Of a stretch of DNA of 64,000 nucleotides, positions 33,572 to 45,349 are shown one piece after another. The translations under genes were made by a program, and so were the position numbers. The DNA comes from Haliclona indistincta (lineage: Eukaryota > Porifera > Demospongiae > Haplosclerida > Chalinidae): positions 4,130,588 through 4,194,587 of the forward strand of contig OZ024785.1 of the NCBI GenBank assembly GCA_964017065.1, read 5' to 3'. The notes beneath the pieces are model-generated. The model was not told the DNA's origin, searched no databases, and saw nothing but the letters and a program-made list of their open reading frames with translations. Each line of letters begins with the position of its first letter. The first letter of the stretch is position 1.

Positions 33572-35071
33572 ATGCTGATCTGTTTTACCTTACTATTACC
33601 TATAATACTAGCACAAAAAGCGAGTATGTTCTTTAGGTTTTAGAACGCACGACGATTTATACTAGTCCTTTTGCCTTTGCAGATATCACCATTCCTCCAC
33701 GAGCTGTCAATGTCTCCATCAATGCAGTTGCTGAGTTCACATGTACTGCTGTCGCTAATAGCATTATCTGGAGAGCTAATGGTCAACAAATAAACGAAGG
33801 AGAGAGAGCTGAAATAGTAACTGTGGCAGTGAATGGTACATTAAATATTCGCATGTCTACACTGAAATTGACTTCGTCTTCTACTGACAATACTACAAAC
33901 ATAACGTGCTTTGCTGCCATTTTTTCTCCTGGTGTCACAACTGCTGAAAGTCGTCCAGCATTAATGCTGGTGCAAGGTATAGTCAAGATTTGAGCTAGTC
34001 ATGTACAATTATTTCATATTCTTTGACAGAACCAGTTGGAGCTGTCAATGACCTCACTGTGGTCTCCATCAACTCCACTACTGTCCTCATCTCCTGGAGT
34101 CCTCCCTTCACTCTGGAGGGGGTACCCATCCTGGGCTACAATGTCACCGTCACCAACACCACCAGTGGAGAGAATGAGACAATGTCAGTAGAGGGTGACA
34201 CTACCATGCTGTACTACTCCATTGACCATCCTGATCCTGACAACAACTTCACTGTCACTGTGGTACCCATCAATGGAGTTAAAGTAGCTTTAGAAATGTT
34301 TTTCATTCATGGTGAGCTCATTATTAATTTTACTGTAACAGTTATGTGTACAGTATTATATTTCTATAATAAGAAATTGTGCACTCCAAAATATCTAAAC
34401 CATCTACAACTTCCATTTTAAACATTCTGGAATCAATAAACTTTAAACCACTATTACCTTCAGCTACTATACTTGGTGAGTTGAATGAATTATGTAATAG
34501 CAATCAATTTTCCCTTCAGCAACAGAGCAATCATCAGCTTATACTAACACTGTAACTATTGAACCAAGCGTAGGAATACCAGATTCTTCGGACAATTTAA
34601 CAGGTATAATGTTCCAGCATGTATGTGCGTATGTACTGACAGTTGTTTTATGATCACATTATTATAGTACCAGCTCTTATATCAGTGAATGTGATTACTG
34701 TGGTCACTGTACTGAGTATTGTGGGAGCTATAGTAGGTTGCTTTTTTATCAGAAAATACTTAAAGACCAGTAAGTCAACTATCACAGTACAAGTACATTA
34801 ACAATGTCAACCTGCAGGAGTAGGTAAAGCTCCACTTGAGGATGTGGTACCAGTCAGTGATAATCCAGCTTATCAGATGGTTAGAATACAAAGAAGTGAT
34901 GAATCACAGCTGAAAGAGACAGCCACCATTACTATTCAATCAACTACATGTACTTCACCACTGTATGAGAACATACCAGGAGATGCCACTAAAAATAAGG
35001 ACAATAACAACAGTTGTGAGGAAGGCGACTATGAGAATGTTGACTGTGTCATCTTCCAGATAAATGCATGA
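33572..35071 (+). CDS. Type III-like receptor: Ig-FN3-TM with NPAY/YENI tail
   Basis: Exons: 33572-33623 (signal peptide MLICFTLLLPIILAQ), 33683-33976 (Ig-like; FTCTAV, ITCFAA, core IIWRANGQQ), 34030-34311 (FN3, nearly identical to its paralogues but ending NGVKVALEM), 34464-34475 (12-nt micro-exon), 34520-34603 (stalk), 34668-34769 (TM, LISVNVITVVTVLSIVGAIV) and 34818-35071 (tail). The total is 1080 nt, 359 residues, all junctions phase 1. The tail has LEDVVPVSDNPAYQMV, PLYENIPGD and GDYENVD, plus an acidic Asn-rich stretch. Its Ig exon is closest to that of type IV gene IV-D (47653-47915), while its tail is type III, so it is a natural chimera of cassette modules. Probably an intact membrane receptor. 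Confidence 0.85.
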
Positions 35072-35329
35072 AAATGAACTCTGCTCTCAATGTATTAATT
35101 TTTAGACAACTGTCAGTTGAGCATTGAACTTTCAGTTCTTCTCAATGCAACTAAAGTGTATGTACTGTTTACTTATTGCTTATGCACATCACATGCACTG
35201 CAGCACTGCGTATTTAAAGTAAAAATAATAGTTGAGTCATATAATTGTTTATGATTTCTGTGAACAGCTAGCTTTTATACCAATAGATGTGCATGTACAG
35301 TGATGACAACAGAAGTTCCAATAGCTACC
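35072..35329. other. No gene seen
   Basis: 3' flank of the preceding receptor gene; AT-rich. Confidence 0.4.
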
Positions 35330-35620
35330 ACTGACCAGGATTAGCATACAGTGGTACATCATGATCATTTTGTTGTGTTCTGCTACTGGTGGTGGTGATA
35401 CAGTGTGTACTGTGGAGTATGCACTGTTCTCTTGTACTGCAATACTCTTCAGTGTGACCTGCTCATAAGCAGGATTACCACTCACTGCTATCACATCCTA
35501 TGGTGGGAATTTAGCTGCTCCTGTAGAGTAAAAATACGCCATATACTCTATTGCCAGAAGAGGGAGTGAGTGGCTCACTCAGTTTGTGTCTTTTACATTC
35601 ACAATAGTAACCATGGTAAC
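35330..35620 (-). pseudogene. Type I tail fragment
   Basis: The minus strand retains VIAVSGNPAYEQV and QENSAYSTVHT. It has a stop in the PAQD region (FPP followed by TAG), a truncated TM exon (VTMVTIV then CKRHKLSE) and no ectodomain. It lies head to head with another type I fragment at 35839. Confidence 0.65.
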
Positions 35621-35838
35621 AGATACTACAAGTAAGACTGACATCACATAGATGATGTATAATGTATTTCATTGCTAGCAGCTGATGAACACTTTGTCCT
35701 AACAACAACAACTGTAGCTTCTCATTCAATAACACCACATTCATCTGGTAAGCTAGACAAGTATTTAGTACCAAGAGCTATTTGGTATCTTTGTGATGAT
35801 TATCATAATGCACTTTGATAAGCTTATTCTTTTTACTA

Positions 35839-36712
35839 TACCAATTGTGGTGTCAGTCAGTGCGGTTACCATGGTTACTATTGTGAGTGCTGTGATTGTC
35901 ACTAAAACTTGCTATCTACTGATAAGAAGGCACAAACTGAGTGAGTCAATCACTCACTCTTCTGGCAAAGCAATGGTGTCCATTTTACACTATAATAGGA
36001 GCGGCTAAATTCCCGCCTGCACAGGATGTGATAGCAGTGAGTGGTAATCCTGCTTATGAGCAGGTCACACTGAAGAGTATTGCAATACAAGAGAACAGTG
36101 CATACTCCATAGTACACACTGTATTACCACCACCAGTAGATGATTCTTCACATGTACCTCTGTGTCTAATCCTGCTTATGGGAAGAGAGTCACAAATATC
36201 GCTCTACAACAAAACAGTGCATATTGTGTAACGCACACTGAATCAGTACTGGGAGCTCAGTATGAAAACATTGCAGTAAGAGATGAGAAAAGAAACCACA
36301 ACAATCTCTGTGAGTGTTGCTTTAGCTTGTGTATGGTGTGGTTGACCAGTGTCTATCTACAGCAGCAGCTACCTCCAGTTCACCACAAGATGCGGTGCCA
36401 GTGAGTGCTAATCCTGCATATGGGGAGGTTGCTGGTATTGTTTTGCAAGAGAACACTGCGTACTCCATAGCACAATCTACATCAGTTGCTGAGTATGAGA
36501 ATGTTGATAGAACTATGCTCAGTGAGTCCATTATCTTTGTCAGCAAATGTTTTTAACCATTGTTTATTATAGAGGTAATAGTCTCCCAAAGAGTGAAGTA
36601 CCAGTAAGTGCTAATCTTGCTTACAGACAAGTCACTAGTGTTGCAGTGCAACAGGACAATGTAGTGCAGCCACCATCATTGACAGCACAGTATGATAACA
36701 ATACAAATTATT
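35839..36712 (+). pseudogene. Type I receptor fragment I-B2 (TM and tail only)
   Basis: TM exon (about 35839-35939, IPIVVSVSAVTMVTIVSAVI), tail exons about 35999-36312 and 36361-36522, and a last exon about 36573-36712 ending at TGA after NNTNY. A 1-nt deletion in ..PLCANPAY.. breaks the first tail exon. The last exon reads SANLAYRQV (NPAY lost). Signal peptide, Ig, FN3 and stalk are absent. It corresponds to the 3' part of I-A2 and marks the end of inverted arm B. Confidence 0.7.
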
Positions 36713-37059
36713 GATTACTGGGATCTTTAAAAAAAATTTGTAATAATTATTAATGAAGCCATACTTCCAAGGTGATGACTGTAGTCTTAGCAGATGGTGA
36801 TTTATCTCTATACCATATAAGGGATACCTATCTATGTTCCAATGAAGGGAATTATGTCACAACAGGTCACAATCAGCTTGAAACTTTGACCGCCTATAAT
36901 ACAACTCAACAGTATATCATTTGAATAATTCTTACGACAAACCTACAAAGCAGCAATACATATATAGTCCAGCAGAGTTGGACTGTAATATTGACTAAGC
37001 AGCAATACATAATAAAAATAATTTCTAGGTTGCAAACAATATAAAACTATGCAGCAAAA
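36713..37059. other. Tail-to-tail intergenic region I-B2/IV-B
   Basis: Inverted copy of about 10061-10416; no gene seen. Confidence 0.6.
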
Positions 37060-38640
37060 ATTTGTGGAGACTGGTCGTTAGTCCAATATTTTGATTACTT
37101 CTTTCCATGTGAAGAAGGGACAGGATACTGTAATCTCTCTAGCTGACCATACTTCCTGAATAACTCAGAGCAACAAGACTGGTCACTATCACACTCAGAG
37201 GCAATGATCCAACTCTGCTGGACTAACTCCTATCTGCTACTTGTACATGTAGCAACTTCCATTTTTATTATGTATACCCTAATGATTACAAAAATAGCTA
37301 CCTATGAGTTTAACTTTGAATTTAACTTTTGACGCAAACTTCGTAACCCATAGAATTTTCTATCACTTTAGAGAGATCATAACTGTGTTTAAATGTATAA
37401 ACACACTAATTTTAAGTTGCTAGTATAAATATGTTTGAAAAATACAGCTCCACTTCATAAGATCTCACTTGATGTCTTCTAACTTATCACTCTCAGCTTA
37501 CAGGACTCTCAGTATAATTGTGATTTTGCATTTAAAATTTTGTTTTAGTAGACTAGTACAGCAGTAGTTTCATCCTTTGATAATGGTGATAAACTGATAG
37601 CAAAGCAAGTGATATTTGCAGCATTGTCATGCAGTAGAAGACACTGGTATACTCTCACAGTTGATTTACGAATACCTTCCATTTCGTCTACTAATACAGG
37701 CGTCAAGATAGTTCGTATTTCTGCAATTTCTATTATAATTATCAATAATAATTTTATTTCTATCAATATCTATCTTCATCAATGGGTCATTTGTTACTAG
37801 AGATTTGTAGTGAGTAAAATAAATCAGCATGCATGTAGCATTTATTATTGTGCTTTTACATGGATTGCATGAGTGTGTTATATGGCTATGTGCAATCATG
37901 TGGAAACAAAACTAACTGAGCTGAGCTAGGATCCTCAAAATCATCATTGCTGATCCGCAATGATATGTAGGGATGACCTCGGATTAAGATGGCGGCTACT
38001 CATGTGTGAAAATTAGTTTTCGCACATAGGGAATCTGAAGTGTAAGCGCTTGTAGGAAGTCCATGAAAGTCGCCGGGATTGCTTGCTTGACGACGAAAAT
38101 TGATGTAGGGATCCTTGTTGGTTTACATTGTGGACCAGTAGCAGATTTCTTCATCCTTACATCCTTGATTTCGTTAGAAATCTTTTTATTTTCTTTAACT
38201 TCATCATTGAATCCTCTATTCCTAATATCTTCATCATCACCAGGTAGACCATTAATTTCCCATTCAATCTCTCCTGCAACTGCAGTGCAAATGAAGTTTG
38301 CTGTTCTGTTGACCACAATACTCGTAGACTTTGGAGGAATAATAATACCATGTGTGAGTGAAAAGAAATCTTTTCTACCATTATAGCTGTGTAATACACA
38401 ATACAGTACATTGTAACTGTATTATTATGCCGATGGCTAAAGACTACATAGTAATGTCTATGATGCAAAAAATTGTAAAACAAGGAAGAATACATCAGTC
38501 CACATAGGTCACTATAATAGCTCAGAGAACATACAATATGTGCATGTTGCGCAAAAAAAGTCACTCGCTTGCTGAGCATATGATACAGCTTCTAGATATG
38601 CCAAAGAAAAGAAAGCATACAGCACGTACAAACAGGTCTA
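37060..38640 (-). pseudogene. Type IV receptor IV-B (Ig + death-domain remnants)
   Basis: Mirror of IV-A. It has a degraded death-domain exon (about 37070-37225), an Ig half (about 37560-37700, ITCFAISLSPL), fused MITE pieces (37930-38205), and an Ig half (38206-38350, FICTAVAGEIEWEINGLPGD, still open). The signal-peptide exon (about 38565-38620) has lost its in-frame ATG. FN3 and TM exons are absent. Confidence 0.7.
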
Positions 38641-38714
38641 TGCATGTTCCGCAATAAGCAATAGGGCGGAGCGCATTCAACCAACCACGCCCATTGACGG
38701 TACTTGTACGAAGA

Positions 38715-40653
38715 ATGATTTTACTGGTACTCTTCAGTGCTACAGTTACTCTTGTATCTACTCAGCAAGCAAGTAAGTTAAGGATTGTGATCAGTAATAT
38801 TATAATTCGGGTAGGTATTATTATTCCTCCAAAGTCTATGAGTATTGTGGTCAACAGAACAGCAACCTTCACTTGCACTGCAGTTGCAGGAGAGATTGAA
38901 TGGCAAATTAATGGTCAACCTGGTGATGATGAAGATAATAGGCATAGAGGATTCAATGATGAACTTATACCACTAACAACGTTAAATGCAACTCAGAATC
39001 TCCGCACTAGAACATTGTCAGCATTTGGATCAAAGGATAACAATGGATCTAATATCACTTGCATTGCATATTTTCTATCGCCACCATTTTCTACTGTCAT
39101 AAGTGAACCAGTTGTCCTCCTAGTGTTTGAGCTAGGTATGATTCCAGGAGATTATACATATACCTTTTACCTGTTTCTCTCGCAGATTCACCAGAACCAG
39201 TCAGTAACCTCACTGTGGTCTCCATCAACTCCACTACTGTCCTCATCTCCTGGAGTCCTCCCTTCACTCTGGAGGGGGTACCCATCCTGGGCTACAATGT
39301 CACCATCACCAACACCACCAGTGGAGAGAATGAGACAATGTCAGTAGAGGGGGACACTACCATGCTGTACTACTCCATTGACCATCCTGATCCTGACAAC
39401 AACTTCACTGTCACTGTGGTACCCATCAATGGAGCTGGACCAGGAGAGTCAAGAACAAGTGTATTCAGTTATATTTCAGGTAAGTAATTATTATGGTTGT
39501 GGTAAGCAGTTGTTCTTCTGGTTGAGCTTGCAGTGGTCGATTATAATTTGCTCAGTTGTGTTTGAGGTAGTACCATTGTAGAAAACAATTATTATTAGTA
39601 TTTTAGTACCAAAGTATATCTTAAAGTATATATTATCTTAATATTAAAGTATAGTATATCTTAATATTAAAGTATAGTACAAAAGTATATCTTAAAGTAT
39701 ATCTTAATATTAAAGTATATCTTTTGTGTTATACTGAATGTTAGCAGATCGACTTTAAATGTAACTGTGTTCTTGCATGTACGCAGTAGTGGGTACAAAT
39801 AATGTTCATTATGATAATTATTTGACCACAATTGGAAGTATGATTTTATCTGTAGTGTATGTATCATCTGAATCTGTTTTATCAAGTACACCAGTAGCAA
39901 CTGCAACAGCAACAGCAACAGCAAAAGCAGACACAGTAATGATAACCTCAACTATGCCCACACCAAGTTTTGCAGGTATTGGGACAGTAGATCGCCGTAA
40001 ATACATTAAATAAATAATATAAATTAATAACATAATAATATTATGATGGTAATGGTAATGGTAATTATAATGACATAATCTTGGTAGCTATGGTGCATTA
40101 TCTCAATATTAAATACCTCAGGGGTTAATTTTACTACTCTCGGTTATATCGCGTACTGCCTCGGTAACCATGGGTTAACCTATACCTATACGGCTGATTT
40201 TCTAGTAATAGTACTCACGAATCACTATTTAAGTATCAAGCTCAGCTTCCATAGAACTATACGTACTCCCAAAGCAGCTAAGTGCAAAATATTATGCTTC
40301 CGACTACCACTCAAAAGGTGAATAGTGATGTTTACTAACTGAAGTATAGTTGATGTTTACATAATGCAGCTACTGTGACAACTGTTACAGTTGGAGTGGT
40401 GGTGATAATAATTGGTTATTATTTGCGCAAAAAACGCAGTAAGTCTATCCATAAGCCTGTATAATGTGATAGCACCAACTGGTCTTTCTCTACAGGATTA
40501 GCTAAAGCTCCACTTGAGGATGTGGTACCAGTAAATGATAATCCTGCTTACCAGATGGTTGTAATACAGAGAAATCAGCAGACTAGCAGTGATGCTCTTA
40601 CTCATCAATATGAGAACATTACACAGGAAGACCACGACTATGAGAATGTGTAA
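38715..40653 (+). CDS. Type III receptor III-B: Ig-FN3-TM, short NPAY/YENI tail
   Basis: Exons: 38715-38772 (signal peptide MILLVLFSATVTLVSTQQAS), 38815-39135 (Ig-like; FTCTAV, EIEWQINGQ, ITCIAY), 39186-39479 (FN3), 39787-39975 (stalk, ending TSTMPTPSFAG), 40370-40438 (TM) and 40496-40653 (tail). The sum is 1089 nt, 362 residues, all junctions phase 1. Intron 1 is only 42 nt. The tail has LEDVVPVNDNPAYQMV, HQYENITQ and DYENV at the very C-terminus. Compared with III-A and III-C, a deletion removed the Ser/Thr exon and about half of the TM exon; a CAG inside the deletion joint acts as acceptor. This leaves a shorter hydrophobic segment (TVTTVTVGVVVIIIGYYLR). It could still anchor the protein. 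Likely a functional receptor. Confidence 0.8.
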
Positions 40654-40804
40654 CTTCAGTGAAAATAACTCATAATCACTTTCATAATAGAGAGTCGTTA
40701 TTCGTTTCGTTTTTCAGCACTAGACAATTTGTCACCATAAAATTACTGTGTAAGTCCAGAAACATTTGACAAGAAAAATAGCAACTACTATACAAAATGT
40801 ATTT

Positions 40805-42977
40805 TTAACTGATTGTGTTATTGCAGAAAGACTCATCAAATCGTGAGTATGTATAGTTAGTTTGCAGTAGACTATCAACAATATACTGTGTGTATCATCC
40901 TTCAATAACACTGTCATTAGGACCAGGTATGTCACTGAGTGCTCCACCCTGACTGCTACCAGCATAGAGACAGCTCTGTAGTGATAGGTCCCAGGAACGA
41001 TGGAATCTCTCAGCAACAAATCGTCGCTGTGAGAGAGACACTACGAAGAGATTGCTCCGATTGAAATATTTGGCTATCTCTGGGCTTAGCTCAACATGAT
41101 GAGGCTGTATTGTAGCATGAGTGTTCCAAAACTGACCTGAGACAATGATCATTATTACAATCACACTACTATTTACACAATGTATTGATACATAGCTTAC
41201 CTATCAAGCCATGAGAGGTTGGTATGAGGTTGAGTCCTCGTGTAATCATTACTTGTATTTGCTGCTGGACTCCTTCACCCTCACAAATGGCCCACAAGCT
41301 GAACATTCTCACAGTTTGGTACTGATACTCTCACACGTTGCAATGATCTCCTGACTGACACTCCTTGCCTGCTATATATAAGTGGTGGTCAATGGCAAAG
41401 TGGTTGAACCCAATGTAATCATTGGCATGCACTGATTGGCTGCAGCTATGTTAATTCCTATGCATTGTCCAGATGTGTCCACTGCCATTATACCCACACT
41501 AGTGATGATATTACCGTTCTCTGGAACTGGCATAGCTGTATAGAGTGCATTAACAGACGCACATCGATCTGATATCAGGTTGAATATTGTCCCTGATGAG
41601 CCATAGATTTCATAGCAAAGTGACAGTGGTACTGATGAGTTCGTAAACAGAGGTATAGTGAATAATGGTACGCCAAGTGTAGTACCATTGGTCAGCATTC
41701 CTGTGAGAAAACAGTAGTTCTATAAAGTAGAGAGAGTCCTATGCCTTACCACAATCTGGTCTTGTCTGCTGGCGTAATATCTGCTCTCCTGGATTAACCT
41801 GCCAGCTTTGAGCAAATTCCTGCAAGTATTCTTTTGTTCTTTGTTCAACAACAATCACAGCATCACTAAACACCAATTCTCCATTTTGTGACCCACACAA
41901 TCCACACACATCACCATGAATAGTGGTGTTATACTCCGTCAAATCAATCACAACTGTCTTAGGATTAACAGCATCATTGATCACAGTTACAATGATGTCA
42001 AGTTCAGTTATATTGATTGAGACATTGCTTGAAGTCACTGATACAATCGCTGACCCATTCAGTACCTCTACTCCATTTGCACTTCTTACATGGTCATCAG
42101 TATCAACTGTCATGTTTTCTAACACAACCAAATTCTGATCACTTCCAATCCTCACTCCAACTCTGCCAAGACTGAGGTCTGCTGCTGAGAAGTCAATGTT
42201 GATAGCAAATGTGTCCCTCAATCCACACGATGTTAAAAGAGTGTGTTCACAGCTACGACGATAGGTGTATGAAGAGGTAAATGAGGACATAGGGAAAGGA
42301 TGAATTATCATATCATCTCTTGCAGTACATATTAGTGACTGGCGTTGTTGTTCATGATCACCTAATGCGTGGGTACATAGTGAAATCTGATATTGGGCAT
42401 GCACGTTTAGAGTATACCTGATTCAAACACCAATAGAACAGCTGTTTCACTTATAGCTACTGAAAATGGCAGTACCGAAATGTTAATGGCTACACAAGTA
42501 ATACTGGACCCATTGTTGTCAACTGATCCAAATGCTGACATTGTTCTTGTGCGAAGGTTCTGTGTTGCATTTAGCACAATGGGTGCTGATCTATCATAAA
42601 ACCCTTGTTTCCTGATATTTTCATCATTAGCAAGTGCACCATTAACTTCCCATTCAATTATATCCGCAATAGCAGTGCAGGTAAAGTTCACAGTTTCATT
42701 GACAGCAACACTCACTGACATGGGATGAACAACAATACCTGCAAAATTAGAGTGTACAATTAATCATAAAGTATACTATGTGATATGTGCTTGGTATGCA
42801 ATGTATAAAATTAGGCAAAGCTAGCTCTCAATCAACTCTCTATTAAAGAGCTGTCTATATTATAAACTCACTCGAAACTTCTTGTGCAAAAGCTGTCTAT
42901 AACTCACTCGAAACATCCTGGGCAAATGATATTCCCGCTAGGTAGGTCAGGATAAAAAAGATGTGGAAGTGCTCCAT
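40805..42977 (-). pseudogene. Type II secreted Ig-VWD gene II-B, recently disabled
   Basis: Exons on the minus strand: 42908-42977 (signal peptide MEHFHIFFILTYLAGISFAQ), 42418-42738 (Ig-like with core Trp EWEVNG), 41750-42361 (VWD, open, CGLCGSQNGELV), 41201-41700 and 40805-41136. The fourth exon has a 4-nt insertion (TTATATATAGC against TTATAGC), giving a stop soon after. The last exon has CGA to TGA after SVIEG. Everything upstream of exon 4 is open, so a truncated Ig-VWD protein is still possible. The signal-peptide exon's donor region is duplicated locally (AACTCACTCGAAAC twice near 42867 and 42901). Confidence 0.75.
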
Positions 42978-43248
42978 GATTGATCAGCTCGTGTTGTGCA
43001 GAGGCAGCAGTGAACGATTTAACCCCCGCCTATAACAACTGTCAGCTGAGCTCAAACCCACAAAACTTCCAATTGTTCTAAGCAGCAAAAAAGCACTGTG
43101 TAAGCCACGTTTTGACAAGTGGTATTTAATTTTAAAATGCATCCACTATCCAAGAATTTTCACTGCAGTGCAGACAGTGCAGAGCTGCTATTACTCGTGC
43201 TATTGCTGTTGCAAGCCACGCCCTCAGACGAGCCCTTGCAGCGTGCAA
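42978..43248. promoter_or_regulatory. Divergent upstream region shared by II-B (-) and I-B (+)
   Basis: 271 bp, the inverted homologue of 1949-2224 with the same conserved blocks, including GGCGTGG-type sequence (as CCACGCCC near 43217). Confidence 0.6.
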
Positions 43249-45349
43249 ATGCAACAATCAGCCAGCGAGCTACTGCCGTTGTTGCTGTTATTCGTAGTAG
43301 CTACTAATGCCCAACAAGCGAGTGAGTTATTTGTTATACATGTCTACGACTAATAATTTTATTGTACATTACAGGTATCGTTGTTCCTCCAATCTCAGTT
43401 TATAACACTACAATCAATGGAACAGCAAATTTCACATGTACTGCTATTGGAAGTGGAATTGAATGGGAAGTTAATGGTCAACCAGTTGATGCTAATCTCA
43501 GAAACAGAGGGTTCAATGATCAAGCAGTACCACTAACACTACTGAATGCAACACAGAATCTGCTCACTAGAACTCTGTCAGCATTTGGATCAGCTGATAA
43601 CAATGGATCCAACATCACTTGTGTAACTTTCTTTATATCCCCATTATCTATAATGCAAAGTGAACCAGCTGTCCTCTTCTTGCTTGAACTAGGTATGTAC
43701 GCACCTCATAAGAGCTCATCTGTGTGTGTGCGTGTGCATGCGTGTAACTATACTCAGTACAGGGCTAGTCAGTAACCTCACTGTGGTCTCCATCAACTCC
43801 ACTACTGTCCTCATCTCCTGGAGTCCTCCCTTCACTCTGGAGGGGGTACCCATCCTGGGCTACAATGTCACCATCATCAACACCACCAGTGGAGAGAATG
43901 AGACAATGTCAGTAGAGGGGGACACTACCATGCTGTACTACTCCATTGACCATCCTGATCCTGACAACAACTTCACTGTCACTGTGGTACCCATCAATGG
44001 AGCTGGACCAGGAGAGAGTACAGACATTGTGTTTGTATTTTTACCAGTAGATCAAAGTGAGTATAATATGCAGTTGCCCTTGAACCATCAGTCCACATTC
44101 TTAATTTTGTCAGTCTCACCATAACATCATTAGTGCATGGTGTGTTTTGTAAACTTGGCTTCTCTCGACATAATTTTCCTAACTGTGTGCCTCTTGTGGG
44201 TCATAGTTGGCATCCACATGTGTCTGGTTGTTTTCTAGATTCAATTATCTCAAGCAGCACTGTTATGATATCACCACATGGTGTGTTTCAACTGAGTACA
44301 AAACCACCATCACCAGCAGTGGGCACTGTATCAACTGACACAATGCAACCATCACAAACAAGTGAGATATCGCAAACAGATTTATGTGTTTACACTATAT
44401 CGCCAACAGGTCAACACTTGCAACCTACATCAATACCAAATTCACCTGGTATGCAAAAACATATTTATTTTGATAAAATATTACTATTTATTTTTGATGA
44501 GGTCATTACCTTTTACTCCAGTTATAATACCAATTGTGGTATCTGTTAGTATTGTTACCATGGTTACTATTGTGAGTGCTGTGATTGTTACCATAACTTG
44601 CTATCTACTGATAAGAAGGCACAAACTGAGTGAGTCAATCACTCACTCTTCTGGCTAAGCAATAGTGTCCATTTTACTCTATAGGAGCGACTAAATTCCC
44701 GCCTGCACAGGATGTGATAGCAGTGAGTGGTAATCCTGCTTATGAGCAGGTCACACTGAAGAGTATTGCAGTACAAGAGAACAGTGCATACTCCACAGTA
44801 CACGCTTTATCACCACCAGTAGCAGATTTTACACATGTACCACTGTGTGCTAATCCCGCTTATGGGCAAAGAGTCACAAGTATTGCTCTACAACAGAACA
44901 GTGCATATTCTGTAACACACACTGACTCAGTAGTGGGAGCTCAGTATGAAAACATTGCATTAAGAGATGAGAAAAGAAACCACAGCAATCTCCGTGAGTA
45001 TTACTTTAGCTTGTGTGTGGTGTGGTTGACCAATATCTATCTATCTACAGCAGCAGCTACCTCCAGTTCACCACAAGATGTGGTACCAGTGAGTGCTAAT
45101 CCTGCTTATGGAGAGGTCACTGGTATTGTTTTGCAAGAGAACACTGCATACTCCATAGCACAAACTACATCAGTTGTAGAGTATGAGAATATTGATAGGA
45201 GAACTATGCATAGTGAGTCCATCACCTTGTCAGTGTGTGGGTATAACCATAGTTTGTTTACAGGCGGAGCTAACAGTCTACCACAGAGTGAAGTACCAGT
45301 GACTGCTAATCCAGCTTATGGTCAGCTCACCAGTGATGCAGTACATTAG
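43249..45349 (+). CDS. Type I receptor I-B: Ig-FN3-TM with NPAY/ITAM-like tail (most complete copy)
   Basis: Exons: 43249-43321 (signal peptide, LLPLLLLFVVATNAQQA), 43375-43692 (Ig-like; FTCTAI, IEWEVNGQ, ITCVTF), 43763-44056 (FN3), 44239-44448 (stalk), 44522-44629 (TM, then LIRRHK), 44685-44993, 45051-45212 and 45264-45349 (tail). 1560 nt, 519 residues, all junctions phase 1. The tail holds four NPAY modules: NPAYEQV...SAYSTV, NPAYGQR...SAYSVT with AQYENI, NPAYGEV...TAYSIA with EYENI, and NPAYGQL. YEQV-x12-YSTV has ITAM-like spacing. VEYENI and SAYSTV fit the ITIM consensus. In the last exon CAACAG has become CATTAG, so translation stops at VH and loses the final NTYSIV and QYENI motifs kept in I-C2. 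Probable signalling receptor. Confidence 0.88.
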
